Shown: positions 35,190 through 43,550, counted from the stretch's first letter. The stretch is 64,000 nucleotides of DNA from Rossellomorea vietnamensis (GCF_008180415.1 NZ_VTEI01000012.1:23456-87455); one strand, 5' to 3'. Notes: generated from the sequence alone by a model not told the origin. A program made the numbers and translations.

Positions 35190-35546
35190 ATGACAATCCA
35201 ATTTTATTCATATCCCAAATGCGGAACCTGCCGCAAAGCCAAACAATGGTTTGAGGAGAACGGCAAGGAATTTAATGAAATACATATTGTTGAGAATCCT
35301 CCCACAAAGGAGGAGTTGAAGGAGCTTCACAAAAATAGCGGAATGCCTTTAAAAAAGTTCTTTAACACAAGCGGTAAGAAATACCGGGAACTTGGCTTGA
35401 AAGACAAGGTTAATGATTCTTCTGAAGAGGAGCTGCTTGAGATTCTTGCGAGTGACGGGATGCTGATCAAGCGGCCTATAGCTGCCGAAGGATCAACTGT
35501 GACAGTCGGCTTTAAGGAAGAAACATACGAGACTGCATGGCAGTAA
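35190..35546 (+). CDS. yusI: ArsC/Spx family protein YusI
   Basis: A 118-residue thioredoxin-fold protein of the ArsC/Spx superfamily with C11-G-T-C14 at the N-terminus, FNTSGKKYRELGLKD and IKRPIAAEGSTVTVGF. The second cysteine in CGTC is unlike true arsenate reductase, and it lies in the yusI position before gcvH in the B. subtilis gene order, so a redox or Spx-like role is more probable than arsenate reduction. GGAAGGGTGGTGAG precedes the ATG. Function is not established. Confidence 0.9.
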   Translation: MTIQFYSYPKCGTCRKAKQWFEENGKEFNEIHIVENPPTKEELKELHKNSGMPLKKFFNTSGKKYRELGLKDKVNDSSEEELLEILASDGMLIKRPIAAEGSTVTVGFKEETYETAWQ

Positions 35547-35615
35547 AAGATTTCTTGCTTTTATCGTAGTAAATATGTCAATATTGATGTGAATAGAGCA
35601 ATGGAGGGATAGGAC

Positions 35616-35999
35616 ATGAGCACACCAAAAGAACTTCGTTTTTCAGAAGAACATGAGTGGGTTAAAGTTGAAGGGGAAAATGTACGTATAGGAATCACGC
35701 ATTTCGCGCAATCAGAATTAGGAGATATTGTTTTCGTTGAACTTCCAGAAGTTGGAGATGAAATTACAGCCAACGAGCCATTCGGAAGCGTAGAATCTGT
35801 TAAAACCGTTTCTGAATTATATGCACCTGTAAGCGGCAAGGTTGTTGAAGTCAATGAAAACCTTGATGACAGCCCTGAATTCGTTAACGAGTCTCCATAC
35901 GAAAAAGCCTGGATGGTCATCATTGAACCTTCTGATGCTTCTCAAGTGGACAACCTTATGACTGCCGAGCAGTATGAAGAAATGATTAAAGAAGACTAA
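35616..35999 (+). CDS. gcvH: GcvH, glycine cleavage system H protein
   Basis: A 127-residue lipoyl-domain protein that shuttles the aminomethyl group between P, T and L proteins; in B. subtilis it is also the lipoyl relay for other complexes. The lipoylated lysine is K63 in GSVESVKTVSEL, and LRFSEEHEWVKVEG at the start is standard. GGAGGGATAGGAC precedes the ATG. It is close to yusI but has its own spacing of 69 nt, and a terminator follows. LipA, encoded at 61489-62406, makes its cofactor. Confidence 0.97.
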   Translation: MSTPKELRFSEEHEWVKVEGENVRIGITHFAQSELGDIVFVELPEVGDEITANEPFGSVESVKTVSELYAPVSGKVVEVNENLDDSPEFVNESPYEKAWMVIIEPSDASQVDNLMTAEQYEEMIKED

Positions 36000-36008
36000 A
36001 ACTATTTA

Positions 36009-36045
36009 CAAAACCCTCCAGCTGTTCCGGAGGGTTTTGTTTTGC
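36009..36045 (+). terminator. gcvH terminator
   Basis: AAAACCCTCC and GGAGGGTTTT pair around AGCTGTTCC, followed by a T-rich tail. Confidence 0.92.
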
Positions 36046-36092
36046 TTTTTGGGTACGCTAGTAATACATACTTGCACAAGGGGGCTTATTAC

Positions 36093-36332
36093 ATGTTGAA
36101 ACCCAAAAAGCTGGATGTTACACAGCGTGTCACTGGAAAACTGATTGATGGACAGCTGCATTTATTCCTTGATGAACAACTGGTAGGAAAGATGGATATT
36201 TCTAATTCAGCGGAAGATCTTCAGCTGGAACCAAACTTTGAAACATTTGGAAACAAGATCATCCAGAATTATATGGCTCCAGATGAGTCAGAGCCGCGTT
36301 ATACAGATTGTGATGAAGGCGGCTGGTGCTGA
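36093..36332 (+). CDS. yusG: DUF2553 protein YusG
   Basis: A 79-residue cytosolic protein, KPKKLDVTQRVTGKLIDGQ at the start and YTDCDEGGWC at the end. The start pattern and the D-C-D...GWC tail match B. subtilis YusG. Function unknown. AAGGGGG lies 8 nt before ATG 36093; the frame upstream to 36042 overlaps the gcvH terminator and is not used. A hairpin with T run follows. Confidence 0.85.
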   Translation: MLKPKKLDVTQRVTGKLIDGQLHLFLDEQLVGKMDISNSAEDLQLEPNFETFGNKIIQNYMAPDESEPRYTDCDEGGWC

Positions 36333-36362
36333 AAAAAGGGTAGATTCGTCTACTCTTTTTCT
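36333..36362 (+). terminator. yusG terminator
   Basis: GGGTAGA and TCTACTC pair around TTCG-type loop, followed by TTTTT. Confidence 0.8.
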
Positions 36363-36459
36363 GTATGGATTTTCACACGCATCACAGGGTTTATTCTTTG
36401 CATTCCAGGTTAAAAAGCGGGAAAATAATAGTGAGTATAACAAGTAATTTCAGAGTGGA

Positions 36460-36725
36460 CGGAATCGCGCGACGGGAGCGGAAATCCATTACTTTTAAGC
36501 AGAATCAGCCTTATGAAAGGCTCTTTTCGTAAACTTTGTTGCTATTTGATACTAATTTCGAAAAAATAGCCCTATTACGAAGATGAAATCTGGTAACACC
36601 TAAAAAGAAAAGAGCTGCTCTACCCAATTTAGAGTTAAAACTCTTAGTATACGGGGAAAATCCAGCTCTTGGGATTTTTCCGAAAGCAACAAAATATACG
36701 GAAACATCCTTATGAAAAGAGACAA
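36460..36725. repeat. Dispersed element family C with GGAGCGGAAAT tail fragment
   Basis: GGGAGCGGAAATCCATTA at about 36475 is the tail also seen near 9815 and 54912. From 36500 the block is almost the same as 10995-11245: TAAACTTTGTTGCTATTTGA, AAAAGAGCTGCTCTACCC, ACTCTTAGTATACGGGGAAA, CGAAAGCAACAAAATATACG. Confidence 0.8.
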
Positions 36726-36760
36726 CATCCAATAGTAACGAAAAGAGATAGGTGAGTTCA

Positions 36761-37117
36761 ATGCAGTCTTATGATGATAAAGTGATTATCGTAGAGGGGA
36801 CGTCTGACAGGAAGAAAGTGAAAGAAATTGTGAAAGAGCCTGTCGAGATCATTTGTACAAACGGGACCATCAGCATTACCAAACTTGATGAACTGGTGGA
36901 AGAACTTTTTGCCCGTGATGTATATATCCTGGTGGATGCGGACGACAGCGGCGAGAAACTGCGGAAGCTGTTTAAGAGAGAGTTTCCCGAGGCAGAGCAT
37001 TTGTACATTGACCGGATGTATAAAGAGGTTGCAGCTGCACCGGAATATCATCTTGCTTCAATCTTGATCGGTGCTAATATTGATGTACACACAGAATACT
37101 TGGAGAGAAGGACGTAA
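36761..37117 (+). CDS. yusF: Toprim-domain protein YusF
   Basis: A 118-residue stand-alone Toprim domain. KVIIVEGTSDR holds the catalytic glutamate and YILVDADDSGEKLR the D-x-D pair; the end EYHLASILIGANIDVHTEYLE is conserved in YusF. Toprim domains act on phosphodiester bonds (primases, topoisomerases, RNase M5), and stand-alone ones are thought to be RNA nucleases; the substrate here is unknown. ATAGGTGAG before ATG 36761. It is 9 nt upstream of yusE, so they are co-transcribed. Confidence 0.9.
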   Translation: MQSYDDKVIIVEGTSDRKKVKEIVKEPVEIICTNGTISITKLDELVEELFARDVYILVDADDSGEKLRKLFKREFPEAEHLYIDRMYKEVAAAPEYHLASILIGANIDVHTEYLERRT

Positions 37118-37126
37118 ATAGATTTT

Positions 37127-37450
37127 ATGAGAAAATTATCTTTAGATCACATTGAGGAAACAGTACAAAAGCAAACCTATGCAGCACTATACCTCTTCAC
37201 TCCGCTTTGTGGTACATGTTTGGTGGCAGGGAAAATGGTGGACGTAACAGAAAAGCTGTTTCCACAAGTGGCTTTTATCAAAGCTGATTTAAACTATATT
37301 CCTGCAATTGCAGATAGATACGCGGTTGAAAGTGTACCTTGTATGCTTCTGTTCCACACAGGAAGGCTTGTAAATAAGATTTATGCCTTTCAGTCTGTTC
37401 CCTATTTACATGAAGAATTAAATCATCTGATACGTGCTGATTCCATCTGA
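37127..37450 (+). CDS. yusE: Thioredoxin-like protein YusE
   Basis: A 107-residue thioredoxin fold protein, cytosolic, with redox motif C28-G-T-C31 and the cis-proline in ESVPCMLLFHTG. Order and sequence match B. subtilis YusE. The substrate is not known. Ribosome binding is probably from GGAGAGAAGGACG in the end of yusF. Hairpin GATTCC/GGAGTC followed by nine T (37438-37465) ends the pair; its left arm overlaps the stop region. Confidence 0.9.
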   Translation: MRKLSLDHIEETVQKQTYAALYLFTPLCGTCLVAGKMVDVTEKLFPQVAFIKADLNYIPAIADRYAVESVPCMLLFHTGRLVNKIYAFQSVPYLHEELNHLIRADSI

Positions 37451-37466
37451 GGAGTCGGTTTTTTTT
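37438..37466 (+). terminator. yusF-yusE terminator
   Basis: GATTCC and GGAGTC pair (one G-U) around ATCTGA, then GG and nine T. Confidence 0.75.
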
Positions 37467-37467
37467 T

Positions 37468-37640
37468 TGCTTTTTTCTAAAGGCTCTATGTATGACAAAG
37501 GCATATTTAGGCTTGGCAAAATAGCAGCTTATTCACTTTGAATCGTACTCATACTGTGGGGAAGATTATAAAAGTCTAATTTATGATAGATGGTGGCGGT
37601 GGTGCCCATCCTGTGAGTTTTTCTAAAATATTGGTGCATT
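37468..37640. repeat. Dispersed element family D, inverted
   Basis: TTTTCTAAAGGCTCTATGTA, GCTTATTCACTTTGAATC, TTATGATAGATGGTGGCGGT and TGAGTTTTTCT are the reverse complement of the block at 34497-34700. 37641-37788 has no recognisable feature apart from the yusD ribosome binding site. Confidence 0.8.
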
Positions 37641-37788
37641 TTAGACTGCATTTTACATATTTCTCGGGAAATTTTTCAAATCGACACTAATATTCAATCC
37701 CTTTCAAAAGTTGTCGATGAATTGCAAGAGGAATCCTGCCTATAAGGTGGAAATAGTATACATGAGTACATATTAAGGGGATGAGCGA

Positions 37789-38142
37789 TTGGAAAAAGAG
37801 GTCATAAGGATGCTGGATGAGTGTAAGATGAGATACCATTTGAAGGCATTAATGCCGGAAAAACCCTTTTTAGTCACTTTTGATAATGGCAGTGAAGCCA
37901 TGACTATTGCACTTGGCCGCCGTGTTGAGCTGGCTGTCGTTTCACTTGAAAATCCAGAAGCCGACTTTTTGATAACAGGCAGCCCTGGATGTATTCAGGA
38001 ACTGCTCAATGGAAAAGAGAAGCTATCACTTCTTTCCCGCAGAAATGAGGTAAAAGTAACAGGTACATTTAGAGGGCTCCTGTTTGTAGAGTCGATTCTC
38101 ACATTATGCAGAGTTCATGATTCAGAACCGGTGGTCATTTAA
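37789..38142 (+). CDS. yusD: SCP2-type sterol-carrier domain protein (YusD-like)
   Basis: A 117-residue protein starting at TTG 37789, with AAGGGGATGAG 5 nt upstream. LKALMPEKPFLVTFD, ADFLITGSPGCIQELLNGKEKLSLL and FRGLLFVESILTLCR fit the SCP-2 lipid-binding fold and resemble B. subtilis YusD, which also neighbours the methionine transporter genes. Its ligand is unknown. No terminator is obvious; 38160-38300 carries degenerate repeat pieces (GCGCCCGCC, GGAGCGGAAA). Confidence 0.75.
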   Translation: MEKEVIRMLDECKMRYHLKALMPEKPFLVTFDNGSEAMTIALGRRVELAVVSLENPEADFLITGSPGCIQELLNGKEKLSLLSRRNEVKVTGTFRGLLFVESILTLCRVHDSEPVVI

Positions 38143-38426
38143 CAGGTGTGAAGGACGGAAGGATTGGCCAAGTAAAAATAAGGCGAGCCCGCATCTTCTC
38201 GACTGGCCGCTTCTATATTTTATATTAGTTAAGCAAAGGTGGGACGGCGCCCGCCATGCGGATACGTGCGGTAGGAGCGGAAACCTGCTGCGATAAGACC
38301 TGTACTGATCATAAAAATGAAGTAATCCCTTAGATCCCGATGCTTTTTATAGACCAACTTCATGTGCAAGAACTACCGTTAAATAGATAGGCTTATACTG
38401 GAAATGAAAAGAATTTTAAAAAGTTG

Positions 38427-38456
38427 TTGACAGTTTTTGAAATGCAATGATAAAAT
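38427..38456 (+). promoter_or_regulatory. SigA promoter of the metNPQ operon
   Basis: TTGACA, an 18-bp spacer and TAAAAT, about 60 bp upstream of the riboswitch. Confidence 0.85.
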
Positions 38457-38518
38457 CCATTCATAAGTAAAAAAGACTTTTGTCCGTTAAAGGATTAATT
38501 GAATAAAGCGATTTTCTT

Positions 38519-38629
38519 GCTCTTATCGAGAGAGGTGGAGGGATGTGCCCTGCGAAGCCCGGCAACCGTCAACTATGTTGAAATGGTGCCAATTCACACA
38601 AAGCTGCTGTGCTTTGGAAGATGAGGGAA
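38519..38629 (+). ncRNA. SAM-I riboswitch (S box)
   Basis: The conserved S-box blocks appear in order: CTTATCGAGAGAGGTGGAGG, GATGTGCCCTGCGAAGCCCG, GCAACC, AATGGTGCCAATTC and GGAAGATGAGGGAAAGG, the last pairing with the first. It precedes metNPQ. When SAM is bound the terminator at 38649 forms and methionine uptake is off. Confidence 0.97.
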
Positions 38630-38648
38630 AGGTGAATGATGAATTTTC

Positions 38649-38682
38649 ATGCCTTTCTGCTCATTGCGGGAAGGCATTTTAT
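38649..38682 (+). terminator. S-box expression-platform terminator
   Basis: ATGCCTTTC pairs with GGGAAGGCAT around TGCTCATTGC, followed by TTTATATTT. Confidence 0.85.
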
Positions 38683-38804
38683 ATTTCTTCACCAAAAATC
38701 ACGAGTTTAGGATCGTGGCTGGAGAGAATAATAAAACAGCATGATAATGCAACGGAGCTAAAACCTACTAGTCATATGGGTTTAGTGAGGGAGAGGTGAG
38801 GTAA

Positions 38805-39824
38805 ATGATAAGTGTTTCGAATGTAAGTAAAATTTTCAAAAGCAAGAAAGGGGCCATATCAGCTGTAGATGATGTGAACCTGACAATAGATGATGGTGAA
38901 ATATTTGGTGTGATAGGGTACAGCGGCGCGGGTAAGAGCACGCTGATCCGTATGCTGAACGGATTGGAGATTCCCAGTGAAGGGACGATTGATGTGAATG
39001 GCCATATCGTCTCCCAGGTGAAGGGCGGAAAATTGAGAAGCGCCCGGCATGAAATTTCGATGATATTTCAGCATTTCAACCTCTTGTGGTCGAGGACTGT
39101 ACGGGATAACATTGCCTTTCCTTTAGAGATTACAAAAGTTCCAAAGGAAGAACGCAATAGGAGAGTAGAAGAACTAATAGAACTTGTCGGCTTGAAAGGA
39201 AGGGAAGACTCTTATCCTTCTCAGTTAAGCGGAGGGCAGAAACAGCGGGTCGGAATTGCGCGTGCACTTGCCAATAACCCTAAAGTCCTGCTGTGTGATG
39301 AGGCAACTTCAGCACTGGACCCTGAGACGACTGATTCCATTCTCGATTTGCTGGTAGATATAAATAAGCGTTTAGGATTAACGATCGTTCTAATTACTCA
39401 TGAAATGAAGGTAATCCAGAAAATCTGCCATAGAGTAGCGGTGATGGAAAATGGAAAGGTTGTCGAGTTAGGCGAGGTCCTGGAAGTGTTCAAGAACCCT
39501 CAGCAGAAAATCACTCAGCGTTTCGTGAGTGAGGTTTCTGAAACTGGCAGCACAAAAGAGGCTATTGAGAATCTTATTTCTCATTATCCTGAGGGAAAGA
39601 TTGTCAAGCTCACTTTCGTTGGAGAGCAGACAGAACAGCCGCTTATAACGAGCTTAATTAAGAACTTTGACATTAACGCCAATATTCTTCAAGGCAGCAT
39701 TTCACAAACGCAAGGAGGCTCTTATGGGACCCTGTTCATCCAATTGACAGGTTCTCAAGAAGAAGAGGCTGTTGAGTATTTGAAGAAGCAGACAGTCGGG
39801 ATTGAGGTGATGAGTCATGATTGA
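38805..39824 (+). CDS. metN: MetN, methionine ABC transporter ATPase
   Basis: A 339-residue ATPase of the methionine importer. Walker A GYSGAGKST, signature LSGGQKQR, and the Walker B LLCDEATSALD are intact; the C-terminal 100 residues form the NIL (ACT-like) domain that gives trans-inhibition by methionine. GGGAGAGGTGAGG precedes the ATG. First gene of metNPQ, controlled by the SAM riboswitch; a 120-nt leader between terminator and start holds no frame. Confidence 0.96.
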   Translation: MISVSNVSKIFKSKKGAISAVDDVNLTIDDGEIFGVIGYSGAGKSTLIRMLNGLEIPSEGTIDVNGHIVSQVKGGKLRSARHEISMIFQHFNLLWSRTVRDNIAFPLEITKVPKEERNRRVEELIELVGLKGREDSYPSQLSGGQKQRVGIARALANNPKVLLCDEATSALDPETTDSILDLLVDINKRLGLTIVLITHEMKVIQKICHRVAVMENGKVVELGEVLEVFKNPQQKITQRFVSEVSETGSTKEAIENLISHYPEGKIVKLTFVGEQTEQPLITSLIKNFDINANILQGSISQTQGGSYGTLFIQLTGSQEEEAVEYLKKQTVGIEVMSHD

Positions 39825-40485
39825 AACTCTCTTTCCAAACGTCGATTGGGAAAAAATGTGGGAAGCGACGGTTGAAACACTCTACATGACTGGAATGTCC
39901 GTTGCCATCACGCTTGTACTCGGGATCATCCTAGGACTTCTATTATTTTTAACATCCCCGAATAATATTTGGGAAAATCGCGGAGTGTACACGGTGACTA
40001 GTGCTGTGGTCAATATCTTCAGATCCATTCCGTTTATCATCTTGATTGTGTTGTTAATTCCGTTTACAAAAGTTCTATTGGGAACGATTCGCGGAGCAAA
40101 CGCAGCACTGCCGGCCCTCATTATCGGAGCGGCGCCTTTTTATGCAAGAATGGTCGAGATTGCTTTGAGAGAAGTCAGCAAAGGGGTAATTGAAGCGGCC
40201 AAATCCATGGGTGCAAAAACCTCCACGATTATCTGGAAGGTGCTTATTCCCGAGTCCATGCCGGCATTGATTTCAGGGATAACTGTAACAGCGATCGCTC
40301 TAGTCGGTTTTACGGCAATGGCGGGTGTCATTGGTGCCGGTGGCCTTGGTAATCTTGCCTACTTGGATGGATTCCAGCGGGGCCGTGATGATGTGACATT
40401 GGCAGCGACGATTGTGATCTTGATCATCGTCTTTATCATTCAATTTATTGGAGACATTTTAACTAAAATTACGGATAAAAGATAA
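39817..40485 (+). CDS. metP: MetP, methionine ABC transporter permease
   Basis: A 222-residue permease with five predicted helices. The EAA loop contacting MetN is EAAKSMGAKTSTIIWKVLIPE. It overlaps the end of metN by 8 nt, which indicates translational coupling. Called MetP in Bacillus and MetI in enteric bacteria. Confidence 0.96.
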   Translation: MIETLFPNVDWEKMWEATVETLYMTGMSVAITLVLGIILGLLLFLTSPNNIWENRGVYTVTSAVVNIFRSIPFIILIVLLIPFTKVLLGTIRGANAALPALIIGAAPFYARMVEIALREVSKGVIEAAKSMGAKTSTIIWKVLIPESMPALISGITVTAIALVGFTAMAGVIGAGGLGNLAYLDGFQRGRDDVTLAATIVILIIVFIIQFIGDILTKITDKR

Positions 40486-40512
40486 ATTATTTTAAAGAAA
40501 AGAGGAGTAATA

Positions 40513-41349
40513 ATGAAAAAAACAATTGCAGGTTTATATACAGCAGCGAGCATTTTCACTTTGGCTGCGTGCGGTACATCAGATGAGGGCAGCCAAGGAA
40601 ACGGCGGCGAAGAAACGAAAGAAATAACTGTAGGGGCTTCCAACATTCCGCATGCTGAAATCCTGGAAAAAGCGAAACCTATCCTGGAAGAAGAAGGCAT
40701 TGAACTGACAATTGATACGTATCAGGATTATGTCCTTCCGAATAAAGACCTGGACAGCGGTGAAATTGATGCCAACTACTTCCAGCATATCCCTTATCTT
40801 GAGTCTCAGATTGCTGACCATGAGTATGATTTTGTTAACGCCGGCGGAATTCACATTGAGCCTATCGGTGTATACTCTAAGAAATATGATTCCTTAGAAG
40901 ACCTTCCTGAAGGTGCAACAATCTTAATGAGTAATTCAGTAGCTGACCATGGCCGAATCCTTACTTTATTAGAAGCAAAAGGTCTTATCAAAATCAAAGA
41001 AGGTATTGAAAAGACAGCTGCAACACTTGATGACATCGAGGAGAATCCAAAGAACTTTGAATTTGATTATGAGTATGAAGCTGCACTGCTTCCTCAGTTA
41101 TATGAAAATGAAGAAGGCGACGCAGTAGTGATCAACTCGAACTATGCGATTGATTCAGGATTGAAGCCGCTTGAAGATTCCATTGCGATTGAAGATAAAG
41201 AATCACCATATGTAAACGTGATTGCTGTAAACAGCGGTGATGAAGACAACGAGGCCATCCAGGCTCTTGTAGAAGTACTTCGCTCTGAAGAAATCCAAGA
41301 CTTCATTTTAGAAGAATGGGACGGGGCAGTCGTTCCGGTACAAGAATAA
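40513..41349 (+). CDS. metQ: MetQ, methionine-binding lipoprotein
   Basis: A 278-residue NlpA-type lipoprotein; lipobox L-A-A-C with C20, then a Gly/Glu linker and the binding domain (ASNIPHAEILEKAKPIL, NYFQHIPYLESQ). It catches D- and L-methionine outside the membrane for MetNP. AAGAGGAG precedes the ATG at 27 nt after metP. A strong terminator follows at 41361-41395. Confidence 0.96.
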   Translation: MKKTIAGLYTAASIFTLAACGTSDEGSQGNGGEETKEITVGASNIPHAEILEKAKPILEEEGIELTIDTYQDYVLPNKDLDSGEIDANYFQHIPYLESQIADHEYDFVNAGGIHIEPIGVYSKKYDSLEDLPEGATILMSNSVADHGRILTLLEAKGLIKIKEGIEKTAATLDDIEENPKNFEFDYEYEAALLPQLYENEEGDAVVINSNYAIDSGLKPLEDSIAIEDKESPYVNVIAVNSGDEDNEAIQALVEVLRSEEIQDFILEEWDGAVVPVQE

Positions 41350-41360
41350 TATTTCAAGTC

Positions 41361-41395
41361 GGCAGTCCTTTCATAAATGAAGGGGCTGCTTTTTT
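41361..41395 (+). terminator. metNPQ terminator
   Basis: GCAGTCCTTTCAT and ATGAAGGGGCTGC pair (some G-U) around AA, followed by TTTTTT. Confidence 0.92.
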
Positions 41396-41468
41396 GTTCA
41401 TAAAACACTTCCTTTATGCTCATACTATTTCTGAATTGGATTCAATTACAGAATGGAGAGTTGAGCAA

Positions 41469-41834
41469 ATGGAAATGGATTTCAGAAATTCTACAGAAGC
41501 TGCGCTGCACCACTATAAGCAGGGGTTAGGTGTATTCACTAAAAAAATGCCGGAGTTGGCTCACCATTATAATGCGTTCACAGAAGAATGTTTCAAAGAA
41601 GGAGTTCTCTCTCAAAAAGACAAACAGTTGATCGCATTGGGCATCAGTTTGTATTCACAGGATGAATATTGTATTATCTATCACACTAAAGGCTGCATAG
41701 ATCAAGGGTGTTCAGAAGAAGAAATCCTTGAAGCTGTCGGAGTAACAGCAGCATTCGGCGGTGGAGCAGCCATGAGCCAGGCCGTCACACTTGTTCAGGA
41801 ATCAATTGTAGAACTGAATCAACTAAAACAATAG
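41469..41834 (+). CDS. yurZ: Carboxymuconolactone decarboxylase / AhpD-like protein YurZ
   Basis: A 121-residue all-helical AhpD-like protein. KQLIALGISLYSQDEYCIIYHTKGC holds the family's conserved Glu, Cys and His, and GVTAAFGGGAAMSQAV the glycine-rich end. It matches B. subtilis YurZ, which also precedes the suf genes there; a redox or peroxide role is assumed from the family but unproved. Start ATG 41469 after GGAGAG; the longer frame from 41316 would overlap the metQ terminator and is rejected. Ended by a perfect terminator. Confidence 0.9.
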   Translation: MEMDFRNSTEAALHHYKQGLGVFTKKMPELAHHYNAFTEECFKEGVLSQKDKQLIALGISLYSQDEYCIIYHTKGCIDQGCSEEEILEAVGVTAAFGGGAAMSQAVTLVQESIVELNQLKQ

Positions 41835-41840
41835 TGAACA

Positions 41841-41873
41841 AAAGCTGACAGAATTGAAATGTCAGCTTTTTTA
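41841..41873 (+). terminator. yurZ terminator
   Basis: AAAGCTGACA and TGTCAGCTTT pair around GAATTGAAA, followed by a T run. Confidence 0.93.
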
Positions 41874-41920
41874 ATTATAGACCGGGTTATACATTCCTAG
41901 ATGATTTTTATTGCTCAATT

Positions 41921-42044
41921 TGAAGGGCACCAGAGCCGGTAAAATCGAAGTCAGGTCTCCCTCGGGCGCAACGTGAAGGTCACCAGAGGCAGTAATATAG
42001 AAGCCGGTGTCCCTCAACCCTACTGTCTAGGCTGCCACAGACAG
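41921..42044. repeat. Two-copy repeat with a 53-bp step, then a hairpin
   Basis: TGAAGGGCACCAGAG...AATCGAAGTCAGGTCTCCCTC (41921) recurs as TGAAGGTCACCAGAG...ATAGAAGCCGGTGTCCCTC (41974). It is followed by the hairpin ACTGTCT/AGACAGT (42021-42044). Nothing else can be assigned in 42045-42300. Confidence 0.6.
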
Positions 42045-42326
42045 TAGTATGCAGTTGTTGTCCCTGATTGCACTCTGTGTTATTGTCACAAAAGTCAATT
42101 TGTGCTTCACAAACTAAAATATAAAAGTTCAAAACGGCAGTATATCGTGGGAATATTGTGAAAATATAAGGTGGAGGGGCTTCAGCGTTTTTAAAACAGC
42201 TGACAACTCCGTTAAAAACTGGAAATCAGTTAATATGAGTTTTGTTTTTAATTTACGTGGGTAGTAACATTATAAACGTAGTTAAAAACCTGAAAGGAAT
42301 GATTCATTATCAACGACTCTCTAAAA

Positions 42327-42503
42327 ATGGAGTATACGAATGAAATGGAAAAGGCAATGCATGGAGCCCATGGAGTAGGTTATGAAACCTATAAAAGAAA
42401 GCATGAAGTTCGTATGCGAGTGGAAAAGAGAAGAGAGAATGAATACGTCGAAAGCAGAAGAATGATTGCCGATTTGGATCGTAAAGTGCACGCTAATATA
42501 TAA
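42327..42503 (+). CDS. Small charged protein of unknown function, 58 residues
   Basis: ATG 42327 opens a 58-residue frame, MEYTNEMEKAMHGAHGVGY then a strongly charged helix (KRKHEVRMRVEKRREN). A perfect terminator 18 nt downstream supports a real gene. The ribosome binding site, GAAAGGAATG, is about 20 nt upstream of this ATG but at ideal distance from ATT ATC AAC GAC in the same frame, so an ATT start at about 42306, giving seven more residues, is possible. I do not recognise the family. Confidence 0.6.
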   Translation: MEYTNEMEKAMHGAHGVGYETYKRKHEVRMRVEKRRENEYVESRRMIADLDRKVHANI

Positions 42504-42521
42504 TAGGAAGAAACCAGGAGA

Positions 42522-42556
42522 AAAACCAGTGTTTATAAACACTGGTTTTTCTTTGT
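42522..42556 (+). terminator. Terminator of the small charged-protein gene
   Basis: AAAACCAGTGTTTATAAACACTGGTTTTT is a near-perfect hairpin with T tail. Confidence 0.93.
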
Positions 42557-42564
42557 TTTATAGA

Positions 42565-43275
42565 CATATAAAAGGAAAGGCCGCCTGTTTTTCTCTTGAG
42601 AACATTTGCCTGTCGGGGCTGGAACGCTACTTTCTCAACTAGCCTATAGCAAGATGCTGATTCAATAAGTGGCAGGGGGGGTATTCATCCGTGTCGTTCA
42701 GTATTTTGGATAGTAAATAGAGGAAGAAAGTTCCCTTATTTACTTCAAAACAATAAGAAGGTCTAAAATAGGGGAATTAATTTCCCTTATTTAACTTAAT
42801 ACACTAGAAAAATGTGCTTTTTTATCATATAAGGGAAAAAAGTTCCTCTATTCACCCCAATATGAGCTTGAATTTGCAATTAAGGTAAAAAAGTTCCTTT
42901 ATCCTTTACCACTGTATACCGAATTAAGGAAATGACAGGCCCTTTCGCTATCAAGCACATTTCAACAGGAGCACAACCAAGGGTAGCGGGCATCTTGAAC
43001 GGAATCCAGCACTCTTTAATACATATGAAGCAGAAAAGTCACGATTCTGTATTAAAGGTTTAGGTGCCCTTTTCAGTGCCCTCAAGGAAAGCCCGCCAGT
43101 TTTTCTCTTGAGAACATTTGCCTGCCGGGTCTGAACCAGGCGATTCCACTTTTGTTGCGTCCAGCTGCAGCGCCAGCCCCTCGGGGTCAAATAACCTCAA
43201 GAGAATAAAAGGAAAGCCCGCCTTTTTTTTCTTTGGAACATTTGCCTGCCGGGGCTGATCCAGGCGCTTCTACTT
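42565..43275. repeat. Repeat block: family B fragments, family E copy, family B copy
   Basis: Order: B fragment (42571-42632, GTTTTTCTCTTGAGAACATT, GCCTGTCGGGGCT); E copy (42695-42905); the module shared with 11690-11840 (42940-43080); B fragment (43082-43154); full B copy (43159-43275). No gene with a credible ribosome binding site lies in this 700 bp. 43276-43456 is also without gene. Confidence 0.8.
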
Positions 43276-43456
43276 TGGATGTGTTTACTGATTAGGAATT
43301 GTTTGTTAATCTTATTGGGGTAGAGAAATATAAGGAAATCTGCATAATCCTTTTTGTTTGGAAAGCATCTCTGTACATGTTTAAAGCTGGGGAAGCAAAC
43401 AATATCAAAGGTCAGTATAATGCAGTTTTATGTCCTTTTAACCTCGGTTTAAACAG

Positions 43457-43485
43457 TTGCTTATAACTTTTATTTGTTATAAGAT
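43457..43485 (+). promoter_or_regulatory. suf promoter with internal palindrome
   Basis: TTGCTT (43457), 17 bp, TAAGAT (43480). The spacer region holds the inverted repeat CTTATAAC (43460-43467) and GTTATAAG (43476-43483), a candidate operator. A direct repeat TGAGAAT-N5-GAGAATGG follows (about 43490-43511). Confidence 0.45.
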
Positions 43486-43550
43486 TGGAATGAGAATAAA
43501 TTGAGAATGGTTAAAAATAAACTTTCTTATAAAGTCGCGGAGGTATAATA

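Noticed and set aside
41316..41468. N-terminal extension of YurZ
   Set aside because: It would overlap the metQ end and terminator and has no ribosome binding site.
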